NCBI GenBank assembly: GCA_028293465.1
Contig: JAQGOT010000249.1
Span: 1 to 11,754 of the forward strand
Reading direction: 5' to 3'
DNA: 11,754 nt
Source of the DNA: Pedosphaera sp.
Lineage (GTDB): Bacteria; Verrucomicrobiota; Verrucomicrobiia; Limisphaerales; Pedosphaeraceae
In this document: positions 6,926 to 11,754 of the stretch, in pieces
Layout of the letters: each line of letters opens with the position of its first letter
Numbering within the stretch: the first letter of the stretch is position 1
The notes under the pieces: generated by a model
The model's database searches: none
Told to the model about the DNA's origin: nothing
The model's input: the letters and a program-made list of their open reading frames with translations, nothing else
Translations under genes and position numbers: made by a program

Positions 6926-7435
6926 ATGTTGTGTTGTATTTGCAAAGAGAAAGACGCCACTGTGCATTTAACCCAGATCGCCGGGGATAAAATGCAGAAA
7001 GTGGATCTCTGTGAGGAGTGCGCGAAGCACAAGGGGGTTAATGACCCCGCTGGTTTTTCGCTCGCCGATCTGCTATTGGGTCTGGGCGCGTCGCAGGAAT
7101 TGGAACAGGCTGCGGGCGGCACCGAGTTGAAGTGCCCCAAGTGCGGCTTCACCCAAGCCGATTTCAAAAAGGCGGGTCGCCTTGGTTGCGCAGAGTGTTA
7201 CACGACGTTCGCGGATGGGTTGGAAGGGTTGCTCAAGACGATGCACAAAGGCACCCGCCACACGGGCAAGGTTCCCCTCGCCCTCCAACAAAGCCGAGAT
7301 TTGGCTGAACGGCTGAAATCCCTTCAAAAGAAGCTCACCAAAGCCGTTGAGGACGAGAATTTTGAGCAGGCCGCCTTGCTGCGGGATGAAATCAAACAGC
7401 TCAGCAGCAAACCGGGCAACGTGGCGACCGCTTGA
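6926..7435 (+). CDS. mcsA: McsA-like zinc-finger/UVR-motif activator of protein arginine kinase
   Basis: The product is 169 residues, close to Bacillus McsA. It has four cysteine pairs, C3-x2-C6 (C4 adjacent), C29-x2-C32, C70-x2-C73 and C88-x2-C91, consistent with two zinc sites. The C-terminus (about 126-159) is a UvrB/UvrC-type motif with EDENFEQAALLRDEIKQL, predicted as a helical hairpin that binds partners. In Firmicutes McsA binds and activates the kinase McsB; a role in the same complex is inferred from adjacent mcsB and clpC. The start is placed at ATG 6926 because family members begin MLCxxC; a GTG at 6902 would overlap ilvE and add eight unrelated residues. It starts 4 nt after ilvE, and its stop is 5 nt before mcsB. 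No Shine-Dalgarno is seen. Confidence 0.87.
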   Translation: MLCCICKEKDATVHLTQIAGDKMQKVDLCEECAKHKGVNDPAGFSLADLLLGLGASQELEQAAGGTELKCPKCGFTQADFKKAGRLGCAECYTTFADGLEGLLKTMHKGTRHTGKVPLALQQSRDLAERLKSLQKKLTKAVEDENFEQAALLRDEIKQLSSKPGNVATA

Positions 7436-7440
7436 AGCCC

Positions 7441-8553
7441 ATGAACATCCACGATTTTCTCATTCCCCCGGCCGAGAGCGCGCGGCGCAAAGGTCCGCAT
7501 GACCGCATTGTCATGTCCAGCCGGGTGCGGTTGGCGCGCAATGTCAAACATGCGGCTTTCCCGGGATGGGCCAAGAAGCCGGAGCGGGTGCGCATTCTGG
7601 ACATGATCCGTCCGGCCATTGAGGGCTTGCCGGAGATGAAGGAAGCGTTTTCGGAGTCGATGGATAATTTGTCCACATTGGACAAGCAAATTTTGGTCGA
7701 GCGGCACCTGATCAGCCGCGAACACGCCGCCAAGAGCGCGGGCAGCGGCCTGGTCTTGAATCGTGAGGAGTCCCTGTGCGTGATGATCAATGAGGAGGAT
7801 CATCTCCGAATGCAGGCATTGCGACCGGGTTTGCAGCTGAAACAAGCGTGGATGGCGATCGATCAGGCCGATACGGCCTTGGAGAAGAAGCTCGATTACG
7901 CTTTCAGCACGGATGTTGGCTATCTGACGGCCTGCCCCACCAATTTGGGCACGGGAATCAGGGTGAGTGCGATGCTGCATCTGCCGGGGTTGGTATTGGC
8001 GGAACAGATCAATCCGATCATCCAATCCGTCAACAAACTGGGGTTGGCTGTGCGGGGACTTTACGGAGAGGGCACGGAGGCGTTGGGAAACGTGTTCCAG
8101 GTGTCCAACCAGATGACCTTGGGCGAGACCGAAACGGTCATCGTGGAGCGGTTGGACAAGGTTCTCTCTCAAATTATCGAACACGAAGAGAACGCTCGCG
8201 ACACGCTATTGGAAAAAAAGCCCAAGATGGTTTACAACCATATCGGGCGCGCTTACGGTATTCTGGCAAACGCGCACAGCATCTCCTCGAAGGAGACCAT
8301 GAACTTGCTGTCGCTGATGCGTTTGGGAATGGATTTAGGCTTGTTCCCGGGCGGCGACCGTTCGTTGACGGATGAATTGTTCATCCTCACCCAGCCCGCG
8401 CATTTGCAGAAACAGTTTTCGGAGAAACTTTCGGCTGAGGAACGGGATTTGCTCCGTTCCGATATGTTACGGGAACATTTGAGAAACGTGAGCCGGCCGA
8501 TTTCAAAGCCGGCCGGGACCGGTGGGACGGCATTGGACAAACCCAACAAGTAG
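7441..8553 (+). CDS. mcsB: Protein arginine kinase McsB (ATP:guanido phosphotransferase family)
   Basis: The product is 370 residues, a little longer than Bacillus McsB. It should phosphorylate arginine side chains of misfolded or regulatory proteins, marking them for ClpC-ClpP. Visible motifs: nucleotide-binding SSRVRLARN (26-34), the NEEDH loop (117-121), the catalytic cysteine C165 in CPTNLGTGIR (165-174), RGLYGEG (205-211) with the second acidic substrate-site residue, and SNQMTLGETE (222-231). These are the signatures of bacterial McsB rather than animal arginine kinase. An R-D-x-x-R stretch at 335-339 may match the allosteric phosphoarginine site described in Bacillus McsB; I am less sure of that. 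ATG 7441 (MNIHDFLIPP) is preferred to a TTG at 7432 that would overlap the mcsA stop. It lies between mcsA and clpC, spaced 5 and 14 nt. The catalytic set looks intact. Confidence 0.93.
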   Translation: MNIHDFLIPPAESARRKGPHDRIVMSSRVRLARNVKHAAFPGWAKKPERVRILDMIRPAIEGLPEMKEAFSESMDNLSTLDKQILVERHLISREHAAKSAGSGLVLNREESLCVMINEEDHLRMQALRPGLQLKQAWMAIDQADTALEKKLDYAFSTDVGYLTACPTNLGTGIRVSAMLHLPGLVLAEQINPIIQSVNKLGLAVRGLYGEGTEALGNVFQVSNQMTLGETETVIVERLDKVLSQIIEHEENARDTLLEKKPKMVYNHIGRAYGILANAHSISSKETMNLLSLMRLGMDLGLFPGGDRSLTDELFILTQPAHLQKQFSEKLSAEERDLLRSDMLREHLRNVSRPISKPAGTGGTALDKPNK

Positions 8554-8567
8554 AAGCACAATAAGAT

Positions 8568-11078
<2,511 letters not shown>

Positions 11079-11095
11079 GCATCAAGTCAATATCT

Positions 11096-11128
11096 AAAAA
11101 CGCCAATCGCTTTGCGATTGGCGTTTTT
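11096..11128. terminator. Bidirectional intrinsic terminator between clpC and the convergent gene
   Basis: The arm 11096-11110 (AAAAACGCCAATCGC) pairs perfectly with 11114-11128 around a TTT loop: a 15-bp stem with A5 on the left and T5 on the right. It can end transcripts from both sides: clpC stops 18 bp to the left and the minus-strand gene ends 40 bp to the right. Confidence 0.93.
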
Positions 11129-11167
11129 GCGTTTTAAGGTTCTTCAACAGGCTTTTGTCCGCCCCGG

Positions 11168-11754
11168 TCACGGCAGGGACAGAATCCGATAGAACTGCTG
11201 CGCTGAGCTTCCGACGGCATTAGTGGCGGTGGCGGTGGGCCCAGTCGCCATGATGTCGGGCACCTGATCCAACCAATTAGTGCTGCTGAGGTCGGAGTTA
11301 TACTGCAATCGATAGCTCTGATTGGGAACCGCACCCCAAGTGATCGTGGCGATGCCGTCGGAGAGGTTGAAGGAGAGAATCACAGGTGCCGGGACCGATT
11401 GAACTCCGTTTACCGTGACGAAGAAAGTGTTGGTGGCTGTTAGCGCTGGCAGACCGTTGTCGGTCACGACGGTCGTGAACGCATTGGTGCTGCCGGACTG
11501 CCCCGCACTCGGGGTCCATGTGATCACACCGCCAGCATCGATGCTGGCACCGGTGGGTGAGGTGATGAGTTGATAATTTAGCGTGTTGACCGGGAGATCC
11601 GAGTCGGTGGCGGTGTTGGCCACCGTGAGCAAGGTCAGCTCGTTGATGGTCCGGTTGGTCTGCACCGGCAGCACCGGCGCGCTGTTCACCTCGTTGACGA
11701 TGACGGTGAAGCTGTTGGTCGCGCTCAGGGGCGGCACGCCGTTGTCGGTCACCA
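11168..11754 (-). CDS. C-terminal part of a large secreted repeat protein (cadherin/putative Ig-like repeats)
   Basis: The frame is open to the window edge, so the N-terminus is missing; 194 complete codons and the stop are seen. Residues 1-26 (VTDNGVPPLSATNSFTVIVN onward) recur at 96-121 (VTDNGLPALTATNTFFVTVN onward), giving a 95-residue repeat period (285 bp). Between them lie LPVNTLNYQL, GASIDAGGVITWTP and GQSGSTNAF, typical of putative Ig/cadherin-like repeats found in long bacterial surface proteins. Residues about 122-194 form a different C-terminal module with SYRLQYNSDLSSTNW and a terminal QQFYRILSLP. The product is presumably exported, though the signal peptide is outside the window. 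Role unknown; adhesion or matrix structure is a reasonable guess. It is convergent with clpC and shares its terminator. Confidence 0.85.
   Translation of the reverse strand, partial: VTDNGVPPLSATNSFTVIVNEVNSAPVLPVQTNRTINELTLLTVANTATDSDLPVNTLNYQLITSPTGASIDAGGVITWTPSAGQSGSTNAFTTVVTDNGLPALTATNTFFVTVNGVQSVPAPVILSFNLSDGIATITWGAVPNQSYRLQYNSDLSSTNWLDQVPDIMATGPTATATNAVGSSAQQFYRILSLP

Noticed and set aside
7432..7440. TTG start for mcsB overlapping the mcsA stop
   Set aside because: It would only add three residues (MKP), and ATG 7441 gives a normal family N-terminus, though translational coupling through the TTGA overlap cannot be excluded.

Overview
The window looks like chromosomal DNA of a Verrucomicrobiota-type bacterium. 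This is inferred from two things: large secreted proteins built of tandem beta-sandwich, Ig-like and discoidin-like modules with a characteristic short C-terminal module, and a McsA-McsB-ClpC cassette without the ctsR gene that heads it in Firmicutes. No rRNA or other taxonomic marker is present, so the assignment is tentative.

Layout. Positions 1-445 (minus strand) hold the N-terminal part of a secreted M16 zinc peptidase running off the left edge. Its start faces a gap of about 900 bp that also serves a divergent gene at 1349-4585, which encodes a 1078-residue secreted modular protein made of two internal duplications. That gene ends in a strong hairpin terminator (4603-4641). From 4642 to 6048 is about 1.4 kb with no convincing gene. 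It carries a mosaic of decayed repeats, notably nine exact copies of TGTAACG in two clusters.

A four-gene co-directional block then runs from 6049 to 11078: ilvE-type branched-chain aminotransferase, mcsA (zinc-finger/UVR adaptor), mcsB (protein arginine kinase) and clpC (AAA+ unfoldase). Spacings are 4, 5 and 14 nt, so it reads as one operon. In Bacillus, McsA activates McsB, McsB phosphorylates arginines on damaged proteins, and ClpC with ClpP degrades the tagged proteins. All three protein sequences here keep the key motifs, so a working phosphoarginine degradation pathway is plausible. ClpP, a phosphoarginine phosphatase and CtsR are not in the window. A perfect 15-bp hairpin (11096-11128) with A and T tracts closes the operon and probably also terminates the convergent minus-strand gene 11168-11754, the C-terminal end of another secreted repeat protein.

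None of the five visible starts with a usable upstream region shows a clear Shine-Dalgarno sequence. No transposase, CRISPR array or tRNA was seen. The items most worth following up are the TGTAACG array, the coupling of ilvE to the arginine-kinase cassette, and the module shared by the two secreted proteins.
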